From NCBI GenBank assembly GCA_911728455.2, contig OU452219.1, positions 6,384,320 to 6,448,319 of the forward strand: a stretch of 64,000 bases of DNA, given 5' to 3'. This document shows, in pieces, positions 11,279 to 22,600 of the stretch. The number at the start of each line of letters is the position of its first letter. Within the stretch, counting starts at the first letter, position 1. Position numbers and translations under genes: made by a program. This stretch comes from Marthasterias glacialis (lineage: Eukaryota; Echinodermata; Asteroidea; Forcipulatida; Asteriidae). Below the pieces are notes generated by a model, which searched no databases, was not told where the DNA came from, and worked only from the letters and a program-made list of their open reading frames with translations.

Positions 11279-14200
11279 ATGGCAGTCAACACCGTCACTC
11301 AAGATGATATCACTGCAAGTTGTTCCATGCCTGACCCGAGTACAAAAGTGAGGTGGTATTAACAACACTGTTCATGAAAACTTAAAAGTAATTCAATTTA
11401 TGGGAGTGCTTGAAAATTGTTGGATCAGCTGAGCTGAGACTGAGAGTGAAAGGGCCAGCTACTGGCTAGTGCGTGGTGGTCAATGAGTGATTCAGCACTA
11501 GTATTATTTATTGGTTTTCAAAGGATTGCATAAAAATTATGCAAATTTTCTTTGAAAAGTTCATTAACACTAACAGATTCTACTTTTACTACTACTAGAT
11601 ATGCCTCTCTGTTTCTAGAGAAAAAAATGGTGTTGTAATGTAATTGTTTATGTGTCATTCCTTTTGAATCATGCAGTAACTGTTGTGTAATTTCTTGAAA
11701 GATGATTGACAGCAATTCAGACACAAGTATTTCTCTAGATGATTGGTTTTGTACAAAGAAAGCTTTCTTGTACATGGTACTGCACCCCAATTTGGGCTAA
11801 ATTGGGATGTTGTGCGAAAGTGTTGTCAACAGTCCCAGGTGGATAAGGTGCCAAACTGAGATTGCCCAGCAGCTAGAATAGAGGCAGTTTGAATCCTTTA
11901 TTTTAGCAGCAGGTACCAATGCAATTTAATCATAACCCTCACCACCTCAATCAAGGGGTAAGATTATTGCAACTAGGACCTGGTTTTTAATTTGTATTCA
12001 GCCGTTTCCTGTTCATTGACACTGTTTTCAAACTTTTGATTTTCTTTGTTTCTGAAGGACTTCATCATGCAGCAGACCATGATCCGAGTGAAAGACCCGA
12101 GAAAGTCACTAGACTTTTACTCACGTGTTTTGGGCATGAGGTATTTTTTTTTATATTTCTTTTTTTATGTACAACTTCAATGTATATACTTCGGCAAATG
12201 TTAATTAGAAAGTGTAGAGGAGTGGAATCCTCTTAACTTATTTTAAAAACGTTTTCCCCTATATTTAGTATTGCCTGTGGTATTCATACTTTCAGGTAGT
12301 TTCTGTGATAAATCCTTCGTAGTTGTACCTCCCCTTCTATTCCTGTTTTATTCCAAGAGTGTGTCCCCTATTCCTTATCTGACCAAGTAAGCAATACTCC
12401 CTTCTTTAAATAAACTTGTGGTAACAATCCTTCCCTTCCTTGTAGACCTCTCCTACAGCAGCCTGGCCGCAAGAGAGCAGCACAACTTTTTTGGTAGAAA
12501 TGTTTTGTTAAATAAATATCTATTTATTGAGTGTTATCTCACGAGGAGTACTCCCCCCACCCCCTCCCATCTCAAGTATAAATGTCTGCTTCAGCAAGAA
12601 GAGGAGAACATTCCTCTCAAAGATGGAGTGCAAGTAATTGACTTCAAAGACAGAGAGTAGATGCATGTAGTGTGTGTTTATTGATCTGCACAATATTCAG
12701 ATTAAAGAACAAAGTAATGATGGAGGTTGCTTGATTGTGAAAATAGTATCGAGTTTTAGACCCCAGTAACTGGGGTGCTGTACTCCTTTTTTTGCGATTT
12801 TGACATTATCGGTCAAAATCACAAAAAAAGGAGTACAGCGCCCCAAGTACTGGGTCTAATCGGGTTTTATCATTTTAAGTCCAGCAAAACTCAGAACCCA
12901 ATCCTTGACTAATGACTAATATTTTTTGACTTTTAAAACAAGTGCCACATAGGTAAAAGTCATATTTTATTTAGGAGTCAACTCATATCCCATAAGGTGC
13001 CCTCAAGACCATAATACTCCTGAACAATCTCAGGGTTGCAGCAGGGAACAGAACCGGATGGCAAAAGTTGTTGAAGGACTGATTGCCACCACAGGTTGTG
13101 CAAACTCCTGTTATAGCAGGACCAGTTTACATTATACATACTCTGTGCATACATACTCCTATGCTGCATTTAGCAGGGTTTCTACGTGGCCTCGACATGT
13201 CATGGGTGCATTTAGCAAGGTAAATGCCCATTGCCATGGCTGACGTAAACCAGTTCACTTCGCGATGCCACAGAAAAAACCTCTGTTGCGTTTTGCTGCA
13301 TTCAGCAGAGTTTTCATTTCAACTGTGTTGCATTTCGATGCATTTAGCAGGGTGCCTGGAAGACACTGTTGATGGTTTTCAAGAGTCAAATAAAAGCTGT
13401 TATCACTGATTGGGGGAAGTGTAAGTTGATGTCCGTCCAATGCCTATAATTTTGGTGGTTGTTTCACAGAGGCCAATATTCTAATCCTAACTTCTATTGT
13501 TAATGCATCCATTTATCGCTGAGTTTAACAGTGACCTTGAACTGTGGAGACTTTTCCTTTCCAGGCTTTTGAGGAACTTTGACTTTCCTGAGATGAAGTT
13601 TTCACTGTTCTTCATGGGGTATTGTAAGGAGGAGGATATGCCCAAAGATGAAGCGGAGAGGATCAAATGGACCTTCAGACAACCTGCTACAATTGAGCTT
13701 ACATAGTAAGAAACCATTGGGTGGGGGTGTTAAAAGCAATCAGTTGAAGAGCCCTCTCCAAGGCCCTGGTATTTTATACATCCTTTTTATTCTTTTTCAC
13801 ATAGAAAAATGAAAAGGGAGGGGAAAGTTGTTACCGAAGAAAGAAGCATTTTAGGGCATTGGAAGAGAGATTGGCACGCCCCAAACACCTGTTCTGCGTG
13901 TCGGTGTTTCTTGTGGGCTATATGGAGGAGGGTTATATAGATAATATGGGGGGCACTACTGATAAATATGGGGACACTGGGCTATAATATGGAGGGGGTA
14001 ATAGAATGGATGTGGGGGGCACTGAGCTAGATAGAGGGGGTAATAAAGATGGACATGTGGGTGGCACTGGGCTTAATGGAGGAGAGTAATATAGATGGAG
14101 ATGTGGGGGGGGGACTGGGCAATATGGAGTGGAGTAACATCATAGAGCTGACATAGATGGAGATCGGAGGGGGGGGGAACTCAGCTACATGCAGGGGTAA

Positions 14201-16515
14201 TACAGATGGAAATGGGGGAGGGGACACTGACCTATATGGAGGGGGTAATATAGATGGACATGGGAGGGGGCACTGGGCTATATAGATGAATATGGTGGCA
14301 TTATAGATGACAATGGGGGGGGGGGGGGTCAGTGAGCTATATGGAGGGGGTTGTATAGAAGGATGTGGGGGGCACTGGGGTACATGGAGGGGGTCATGTA
14401 TATAAACAGCCGGGGGAGGGCTAACTGTATTAAAGCGTTGGTACCCACAAAACCAGGGAATGGTAGGCTCTGAGAAGGGATGATATGGATGAATGTAGAG
14501 GGCTGACTATAACAGAATTCGCCAAGTTAAAGTCTTGAAGATGAAGGAAACTATGTCTTCATTTTTTTAGCAGGATATTAGCAACAATACCATTTCAGAC
14601 TGTTTAATATGTATAGTTGTACCGTAAAATTCACTTGGATTTTTATAAGAAATTAGTCGATATATATTTTTTATTTTAATGGAAAGCAGATTAACATAAA
14701 TTTGTTGCTTTGCAGGACAATTCACTTGTTTTAAAAAGACGTGCCATCTTTCTGTTGAGATCACCAATAAAAACCTCAAAAATAGTAGGCCTATTTATTG
14801 TTCAAAGTGTTTGGTTCCTTGACTAGCAAGCTAATACTTGGAATGTAGCTAGACAATGTAGCAAGACACGTTAACTTTGCTTTTGGAAAGGTAGAAAACA
14901 GAAGTAAAGAAAGCTAGTTTTGTTTCAAATGTGACTGATTTTTTTTCTTTCCTTTTTCTCCATATTACAGCAATTATGGAACAGATGTTGATGAAGATTT
15001 CAAAGGTTATCATAACGGTAACAAAGATCCCAGAGGATTTGGTATGCTTTTTTCCTAGTATCTTGATTCCCCCAATCCCATGCAACCAATTTTTATTTCA
15101 ATAAATAAATTAGTTAGTTCATTTATTAATCACGTGAAATTACATCAAATTTGCTTTTCATTGTACAGCAGTAAAAAATACTTAAAAACCTAAAAATAAA
15201 AAACTTTGAAAAAACACACAACCGTTATTACTAACTAAAGTAGCAAGAGAGATAAACAATAAAAAGTCACAACAAGATTCCAAACTTGTTCCTTTTGTAA
15301 AGGAGAGGTTTTCAAAAGGAAGTTATTCTCAGGATGGTGGGGAGCATCGATGTGAGATCATATCCAGTGGGAACACACTCCACGTCATCTTGTTTACAAA
15401 CAAAAAAGTAAATTCCAGGGCATTTTTCTGGCAGGATATTACACTGGTAGTATGAGAAACAATTGAATTTTGCATCATAATTATCGCATAAAGCAAAGAA
15501 ATAACAGAATAATAGCGGAACAAGTTTTTTAGATGAGCACCCCTTTTCTACATATCAAAAGTTAATAAAAGTCGGACAGTGCAATCTCTATAAAATGTAA
15601 GATTTGGGGGTTTTCTCCATTGAGCTTTTGTACAAGGTGTGCCTGCAGGCAGTTCAGGCTCTGTGACCCTTTTGTAAACGCCTGACGCCATAAGTAGGTT
15701 ACATCAATCATCTTTATCGTTTGTACTGCAAAAATTACTTTTGGAACACTAGTAGCATGGAGTGGTTAGAGAAATATGGTTATGCCTGGGTTTTTGTTCT
15801 TCTTTTTTTTATTTCTTCTTTTTGTTCTTTTTTTTCTCAGGACATATTGGAATATCAGTACCCGATGTAGAGGCAGCCTGCAAGAGATTTGAGGAATTGG
15901 GAGTCAACTTCATAAAGAAACCCACAGATGGTAAATCATTGCTTAGTTCCATATACATGATGTGGAAGTCCAACATAGGACTTTAAAAAAAAAAAGATAG
16001 AACACAAAAACAGGTTGTAGTTTTTTTTATATGCTCCTGGAAGTGAATGTGGTGGTTCATCTCTTTGTAAAAGATGGCAGGAAGATGGCTGCAACTTTTG
16101 AAACACAGAGTTGCCCACCAGCCAAGTCTTTATCTGGGAACCAAACCCATGGGAAGATGAATCGTGGGCATCCTTCCAAAACCATGGTCAAGATCCTGAT
16201 GGAAGACGGTGGTGCCATGACAGCTGATGAACTCAAGACACTGGTTCTGGAACGGGACATGTGGTGCATCTGTCATCATGCCTGAAATACGCAGTCGGAT
16301 TTTGATGGGTTCAGGTGTTATTATACAAGTTTTTGTCCAGGGGGTGGGGGCAGGGAAGTTTCGGCTGTAAAATACCTCATCAAATCACTACTTATTATCT
16401 TTTTTTCTTGTTTTCTTTTGAAGGAAAGATGAAGAATATTGCTTTCATAACCGACCCTGATGGCTACTGGATTGAGATCCTGTCTCCAAATGACATGGGA
16501 ACTTTGCTGAAGTAA
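11279..16515 (+). CDS. GLO1: Lactoylglutathione lyase (glyoxalase I), complete, six exons
   Basis: The enzyme isomerises the methylglyoxal-glutathione hemithioacetal to S-D-lactoylglutathione in the cytosol. Coding exons are 11279-11347, 12058-12140, 13565-13705, 14971-15041, 15841-15930 and 16424-16515. All have AG/GT borders, phases agree throughout, and the product is 181 aa (human is 184). It is a single glyoxalase (VOC-fold) protein. The four metal/active-site ligands are present: Gln29 in DFIMQQTM, Glu95 in TIELTYN, His123 in GFGHIGI and Glu169 in GYWIEIL. DPSTKDF at the exon 1-2 junction is a family hallmark, which fixes the start at the ATG of exon 1. Introns hold a hairpin MITE, a G-rich minisatellite and a dispersed repeat. 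AATAAA at 16866 may be the polyadenylation signal. The next gene (HAO copy A) faces it tail-to-tail. Confidence 0.95.
12757..12858. mobile_element. 102-bp hairpin MITE (family shared with 50244-50395)
   Basis: TAGACCCCAGTAACTGGGG at the left is mirrored by CCCCAAGTACTGGGTCTA at the right. The inner arms GATTTTGAC/GTCAAAATC also pair, so almost the whole element can fold. TA at each end suggests a TA target site. It lies in GLO1 intron 2. Confidence 0.75.
13150..13360. repeat. Scattered TGCATTTAGCAGGGT-like repeats in GLO1 intron 2
   Basis: Variants of GCATTTAGCAGGGT occur near 13167, 13208, 13300 and 13339 with irregular spacing. They look like a degenerate short tandem array. Confidence 0.4.
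13915..14400. repeat. G-rich minisatellite in GLO1 intron 3
   Basis: Degenerate units of the type GGGGGTAATATAGATGGA followed by a CATGTGGGGGGCACTGGG-like part repeat about a dozen times. The strand is strongly G-biased, with G runs up to 13. Confidence 0.8.
15355..15705. repeat. Dispersed repeat, copy 1 (partner at 47290-47640)
   Basis: Blocks such as CTTGTTTACAAA, CTGGCAGG, CATATCAAAAGTT.ATAAAA and TCCATTGAGCT, plus GTGCCTGCAGG followed by AGGCTCTGTGAC, occur in the same order in both copies. It sits in GLO1 intron 4. No coding content is seen and the class is unknown. Confidence 0.65.
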
Positions 16516-16867
16516 AATATTGCTCTGACTGAATCCCTGGATAATCAGGATTGAAGTATCATCAGCTCCTACTACGAAGAAGCTAACCATTACATGGGTC
16601 AACATCATGGTGGTGCAGAGTAGAAAAATAGCCCATGGTGATTTAACGAATAGAGGTTTTATTTAACTTTTCATTTATGAAGTGCAAAAGTGAACAAATA
16701 TGAGCCACATGAGGTATTCTCTACAAGAGGTCATAATATGATGACGTCAGGAAGCCTTAGAACCCCGATGGGCTAATCACATGGTTCACCGCCACTTTCT
16801 ATAAACATACCAACTACAGATTAACAAAACATGAGACAAATGAAACACTGTAATAAGAAGAGAAAAA

Positions 16868-17070
16868 TAAAGGGGCTGTGTCGTCATGATTATAGCAGTA
16901 AATGGAATAACCCAGTTACTACGCGCGCCTGCGTGCCGGCGGTCAAATCACAGTTTGACAAAGACGGCACCCTTTGTGATTTTGGTGCCTGTGTGCAGTA
17001 TCTGGGTGAGAGTTCATCTTTCCATGCACAGCAACAGGCCTGCAATAATCATGACGACACAGCCCCTTTA
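16868..17070. mobile_element. 203-bp inverted-repeat element downstream of GLO1
   Basis: The termini begin TAAAGGGGCTGTGTCGTCAT in inverted orientation; arms of about 25 bp match exactly. It may fall inside the GLO1 3' untranslated region and overlaps the AATAAA at 16866. Confidence 0.75.
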
Positions 17071-17664
17071 AGTGTCAAATGAGGCGACTTCTACAAAGAT
17101 GGCTTCATGAAAATGAAGACAATGAGTAACAAAACAGGCTGTGAACCCTTCTCAATAGGAGACTTTTGAGACGCTGGTGGCAGCAGACACAACAGGCCTT
17201 TTTGACAGTTCTGACCATGCGCACATGCTCAGTATTGCGCGTGTAGTTCTGAGCATGCATACTACAGGTAAGAACTGTGAAAAAGGACCGTCCAAAAGTC
17301 TCCCATTGAGCATTTTTCTTCCTCAGAAAAAATGGTTTTACCTATATACGAGTAGGATTTGCCAAGTTTAAGCAACTCTTGCAAAGATGGCTTCTTAAAA
17401 GACAGCTATATGTATATTACCAAAGGAGATCGTGTCTGTATGATAAGCACAAATGGCATTAACTGCCGTTATATTAGTAAATAAGAGATTTCTAAATGAT
17501 GAATGCATCCCTTTATTAATCTTACATTAAAATCATTGTGGATTTCATTTGAATTGTGCATCTCTGGGAGGAGACGTCCTTTATCATGACAGTTTTGTTT
17601 TGTTTTACTTTTTGCCGTTACCTGGACGACCTCTACTCGTTTATTGTATTGTCCACAGATTTAA

Positions 17665-17667
17665 ATT

Positions 17668-17707
<40 letters not shown>
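17665..17707. repeat. (AATC)n microsatellite
   Basis: About ten perfect AATC units. The preceding text (CCTGGACGACCTCTACTCG) resembles a retroelement 3' end, of which such a tail is typical. Confidence 0.85.
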
Positions 17708-18789
17708 CGATCTTGATCAGTACAATTTTTTTACAAGAAGTGCCTTTCAAATTTTTGTTTAAGGTTATTGAATTTAACCAATAAACTATATACCTTAAAA
17801 GTGATTGTTTTTGTTGAATTTTGTTAAGTTGTTTTCTCCACAGTGTAGAATTCAACATTTTAATGTATTGTCTGCTTGCAATTTAAGTAGTGGGGGTTAA
17901 CCATAGTTATATTGGCTATATAAGAACCAGAGGGAGCACTTACTATATCATGCACGGAACTCCGCTGACCTACCATGGGCGAAAGCTCCCCATGGGTCAA
18001 TTGCATACGATGTCCACTCTGCTGTGTAAACTGATGGAGTGACCAGTGTAATTGAATGGTCCGCGCCATTCTCTCAATGGTCAGAAATGCTCCTTGTCGG
18101 GCCGTGTCTAGTTCTTGTATATAACTCTATGGGGTCCATCGAGGACGTTTGTGTGATTTTACCCATCTAAGAAAGAGTCAAAATGGTGTAATACGGCTTT
18201 GGTAGTCACGTGAAAGCAGTCCTCACTGATGCGTAGATGAGAAACTTCAGAGTTTTATCTGAATTTTCACCTTTTTTTTTATGTCTGCCCGGTAAACAAA
18301 AAAGCTTTTATTTTCTTCAGATATGAAGAAATCCCGCCCTTATTCTACAAAAACTTTTCCATCGCTGAGGATACTATTCCCAGATCCTCCCAGATGGTTT
18401 ACTAAAAAGTGGATAGCCATAATTTCAACAAACCTTGTAAAATGTTGATCCTTGATTCACTGTTACCTTGTCAGCAATGACTCTCAAGCAAGCTGTTGTA
18501 GGCAAGCTGTTGTAGCTGTTACCCGACCGAGTCATTATTTTACTATTGATTTATGAAAGAGAAAGCTCATGTATGTCCTCTGAAATTCTATCGATAAACA
18601 CTCCACCTGAAAAACCTGTGAACAAATTTGCAAGGTGGTCGTTTGATAAAGTAAACACCGAAAAACAGGGGTATGTTGTGTGAGGAATTTTATTGACATT
18701 CGTGTGATTCTAATTCTATATACGAGATCTGATACATCGTGAAAAACTCAATTGACTTTCCAGTTTCTAATGTGTGTAAATGCACTATT

Positions 18790-19035
18790 ATAAAAAAATT
18801 TGAACCATTATGCCCCCACCCATTGTGTCCGACAAACGATTTATCCGACTCGTTGTCTCCACGGATAATGGTAGGACATAATGGGTTGTCGAACACAATA
18901 GGTCTAACATAGTTAATTGTTTTATCGGACACAATGGGTCAGATATAACGGTTTGTCAGACACGGTAGGTCGGCCATAATTTGGTTCAAAATGTTCTTGA
19001 CATAATGGTGCATGTCGGAAATAATGGTGGGAGCG
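18790..19035. repeat. Degenerate minisatellite of GTCGGACACAATGGGT-like units
   Basis: Words related to TGTCGGACACAATGGGT recur about eight times with many substitutions and both orientations of the ATAATGG part. No coding content. Confidence 0.5.
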
Positions 19036-19694
19036 TTGTTTGGGTGAAATTTGGGTTCCCATGTAGGCCCGAATATCTACTTCAGGGTGTGATTAAAGGA
19101 AACAAAAATTGTTCACTTTAACGGGTCACAACGTTCAAACTACAAATTAGGAATTCGTGTTTGCAGAAGTTATAATTGATGCATTATCAGTACGAAGTTC
19201 ATTCCGAAAACAACCCGACTCAAAATCACGACATTCTAATCTCTTGGATTTTAACCCCATTATCATTCGTTTAAATTACATCAGATAGCCTTAACAGCCA
19301 GTGGTTCCCACGTATAGATTTAGCGTGTGAAGTGGAAAATTTACAACATCGTGAACTTTAATCCGGTCACACACAATAATTCCCGAGTTATTTTGTTTCA
19401 TTACCAATGATGATTCACATATCATTCGTTTGAACATTTTTAATACATGAGACTATCCTGTTCGTACCACTTCACGCCCACTTCACACAAACTGGCTCCA
19501 CCGCGCCAGAAGTCCATGAGATTGAGCTTTTCATGATTTCTGCGAGAAAGTCTAATGATTGGACTTGTTTTTTACGTCATTCTTCAAAAACTAAGGTTTT
19601 CGCAGAATTCAAAGTGCCTGTCTTACGGGTTAATTACAATGAGTACAGCTATAGTCTCGTTTTGAGATCTAAACTGTTTGTGGTTGATCCAACA

Positions 19695-22600
19695 TCAGAG
19701 TCTTGCAAGCTGACAATCCTTCATCAATAAGTCCGGTGTAATATCCTTGATACAGGAGCACCCTAAAGTAAAATCAACGTTGTCATTCATGTAAATGACT
19801 GCAGTGAAATAAATTAAAACTTGAACTGCCTAAACAACGAACTATTTTTCATATATTTTATTCTTGCATCCGGCCCAATCCTCCCCAATTATTATGCACG
19901 TCTTGTGCTTCTCTGTCGGTAGAAATTGAACTAAAGGTTTTATTTGCTTATACAGGAATCCGAGCGGTGCTCCAGGCTCGTTTATATGGTATTTTACCCA
20001 TTGATCTCCATTCCACCGCAGCTGGCCATGGCCGCCGCACGCCGCCCGACACAATAGCACGTCATCAAGCATAATGCACCAATCAGCATGGATGACTTAC
20101 AGCGAGTGTGCGTCGACGCGCGTGTACGGCGGCCATAGTTGTAGCCTTTCACCAAGGCCTTCGTGGCTTAGACATCTGTGTAGCCGCGAAGCAACTGCAG
20201 CGAAGACCAAGTGCTCGCTGATTGGTCTTCGCGGCGACATAGCTGTCTAAGCCACGGAGGCCTTGACGAAAGGCTACCATAGTTGCGGCGGTGTAAACGC
20301 CCATGAACTAGCTGCTCGGATTAGATTATCTCTTTCGTTTGAAAATTGATTACACCCTGAGTGCACAAGAACAAAAATGAACTATGTTAATAACAACCAA
20401 TATTAAACCCACCTGACAAAGCCATCACTAAGCTGAAGTCATCGCGTAAGATCTCCAAGACTTTACGAACTCCGGCCTCACCCTAATTTTCATTTGCGAT
20501 AGAAAACATATAAGGCCCGAATAAGTAGGTCTACATAAACATTTTGATGAAAGTCGAGACTGTCTACAATTTATTTATGCCCGATGCGTATACATTTCGG
20601 GTTATTCTGTTGACGGCAGGACTACAATAACTTTTGCACTCGGGAGTTTTATTTGGTGAACCCAGTGTCCTAAATTCTACGTAGAATTATTGTTAGCCTA
20701 ATACCGGTACAGTCATTTATCAATAAAATGCCACAACCTCAAACAGACCTTCTTTCGTAGATTATTTTGTGAATCATTGATTAAAAACTTGGACTCTTAA
20801 CATCCTTAGCAAACTTTGCACCAACCTTTAATTAAAGCCCGTGTTCAGCCCTCCTCTACCAAATTGAAGCATCTATACAGTGACAATGATCCCACCCAGT
20901 ATACAAATTTACCTTCTATCCTGTGCTTACTTGCCGTCACGGCAATATCAATGAGAACACTTACAAACCCCCAAATAGTTTCGGAACTAATGTTGGTAGA
21001 AACAATGTATTCATTATCAGTGTGGCGTATTTCCAGACTATAAGCTGATTCGTCATTCAGCATTCTAACCTCTTATTAACCCCTCCATATACTTACATCG
21101 TAAGCCAGTCCCCAGATTATAGGTCGACCGATGAAGACAGCTCTAGCACCCAAGGCCAGAGCCTTCAAGACATCATTGCCTTTCCTTATTCCTCCATCAA
21201 GGTACACCTCTATGTTGGACCCACGAACTGCTTCCACCACCTCGGACAATGCGTCTATCTGTTTACAAAAATAAATATCAAAATGAAACGAAGTTTTTTA
21301 AAAGTGCTCATTTTTTATATTCATTTTCTTATGTGGTTTTGTTTGTTCGTGTTGAAAAAAAGAATTTGCGCAGTCGTTCAATGCACTTTTAGCGTAAATG
21401 AATAATCAAAATACACTCTGAAAAACTTCCGGTCAGAATTGACCTGGATTTCGGGTCCTGTAGGGTCTGACCCATCTCTGGATTAGTATGACCCAGAATC
21501 TGTGTCAAAATGACCCCAAAATGGGTCAAAATGACTCAGAAATGGATCAAACTGACGCAGAATCCAAATTAAAATCTCATTTTAACCAGTTTCCGGGTCA
21601 ACCTGACCCAGAAATGGGTCAGGCCCCCTTGGACCCGGAATCCGGGTCAATTCTGACTTTGTAGTTTTCAGAGTGTGTATGAGGTTTCACTATGATGTTT
21701 GGACATAGACAAATAAAACTGAACATTTTTACCTATCTGCAATACTCAAGTTTTTTCAGACTTACGGTAGCTTGTGTACCGTCTAAGCTTCGACCACCGT
21801 GGTTAGAAACGACAATCCCGGCAATCTGATGATCTCTAGCTTCTCGGGCAAACTCTCCTATGGTGCACAAAAACCAGCTTGGTTGTTGTTGTTTTTTGGC
21901 AAAGTGTGGTATATAAATCCGTCCGCTACATTTTCCCAGAGATGAATGGTTGATATTTAATATTAACAGTTTCTATTGTCAAACACAATAAATTTATACT
22001 CGAAGACACAAGGCGAAGCTTGATTAAAATCATTGAAACTTGAAAGAATCCCCACAGTTGGACTGCGCTCAACTTTTGCGGAGAGTCATTTCAAAAAGCT
22101 TTAATATCATTCAAGAAGAAACTGAGCCTGTGAAAGTCAAGCATTAATTCTGCGGTTTGCGCCAAAATCTTTGTGTTCTTAGATAACTCATAACATTTCA
22201 TTGTGTTCTGGGAATCTCAGGAATTCTTTAGAGAATTTTCGGGGGGCGTACTTTTGTACAAGGGAGAAGAGTGTGTAACATGTGAACATTTGGGGGACTC
22301 CCTGTGTCACATCGGGCATGGTACAAATTTCGTGATATAAATCTACACAGTTTATCACGGGGAATCTGACTCCCAAAATGGCGTACAATAAGTCATCGTT
22401 ATACCTGTGAGTACTCCTTTCAGTACGATGGGTAGAGTAGTTATGCTTATCAGCCAATCAATGTGACTCCACGTGACTTCAGGATTATCCAATGAAGTCA
22501 AACCAGACGACAGTTTCTCCCCTCCAAAATGGGCCAATCTGAATTCAGGAGGAGGACATTTTTATCGAATAGGCCTACAATCCATTAAATCTGCAAACGG

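Larger units (their letters stand above)
17071..19694. other. Intergenic DNA between GLO1 and HAO copy A (tail-to-tail)
   Basis: No exons were recognised. It holds an (AATC)n microsatellite at about 17665-17707 that looks like the tail of a retroelement 3' end. At about 18790-19035 there is a degenerate array of GACACAATGGGT-like words. Confidence 0.5.

Noticed and set aside
13497-13706. Independent 69-codon gene
   Set aside because: This is GLO1 exon 3 read through its intron borders.
16031-16285. 84-codon frame within GLO1 intron 5
   Set aside because: GLO1 splices cleanly over it (15930 to 16424) with matching phase; no similarity recognised.
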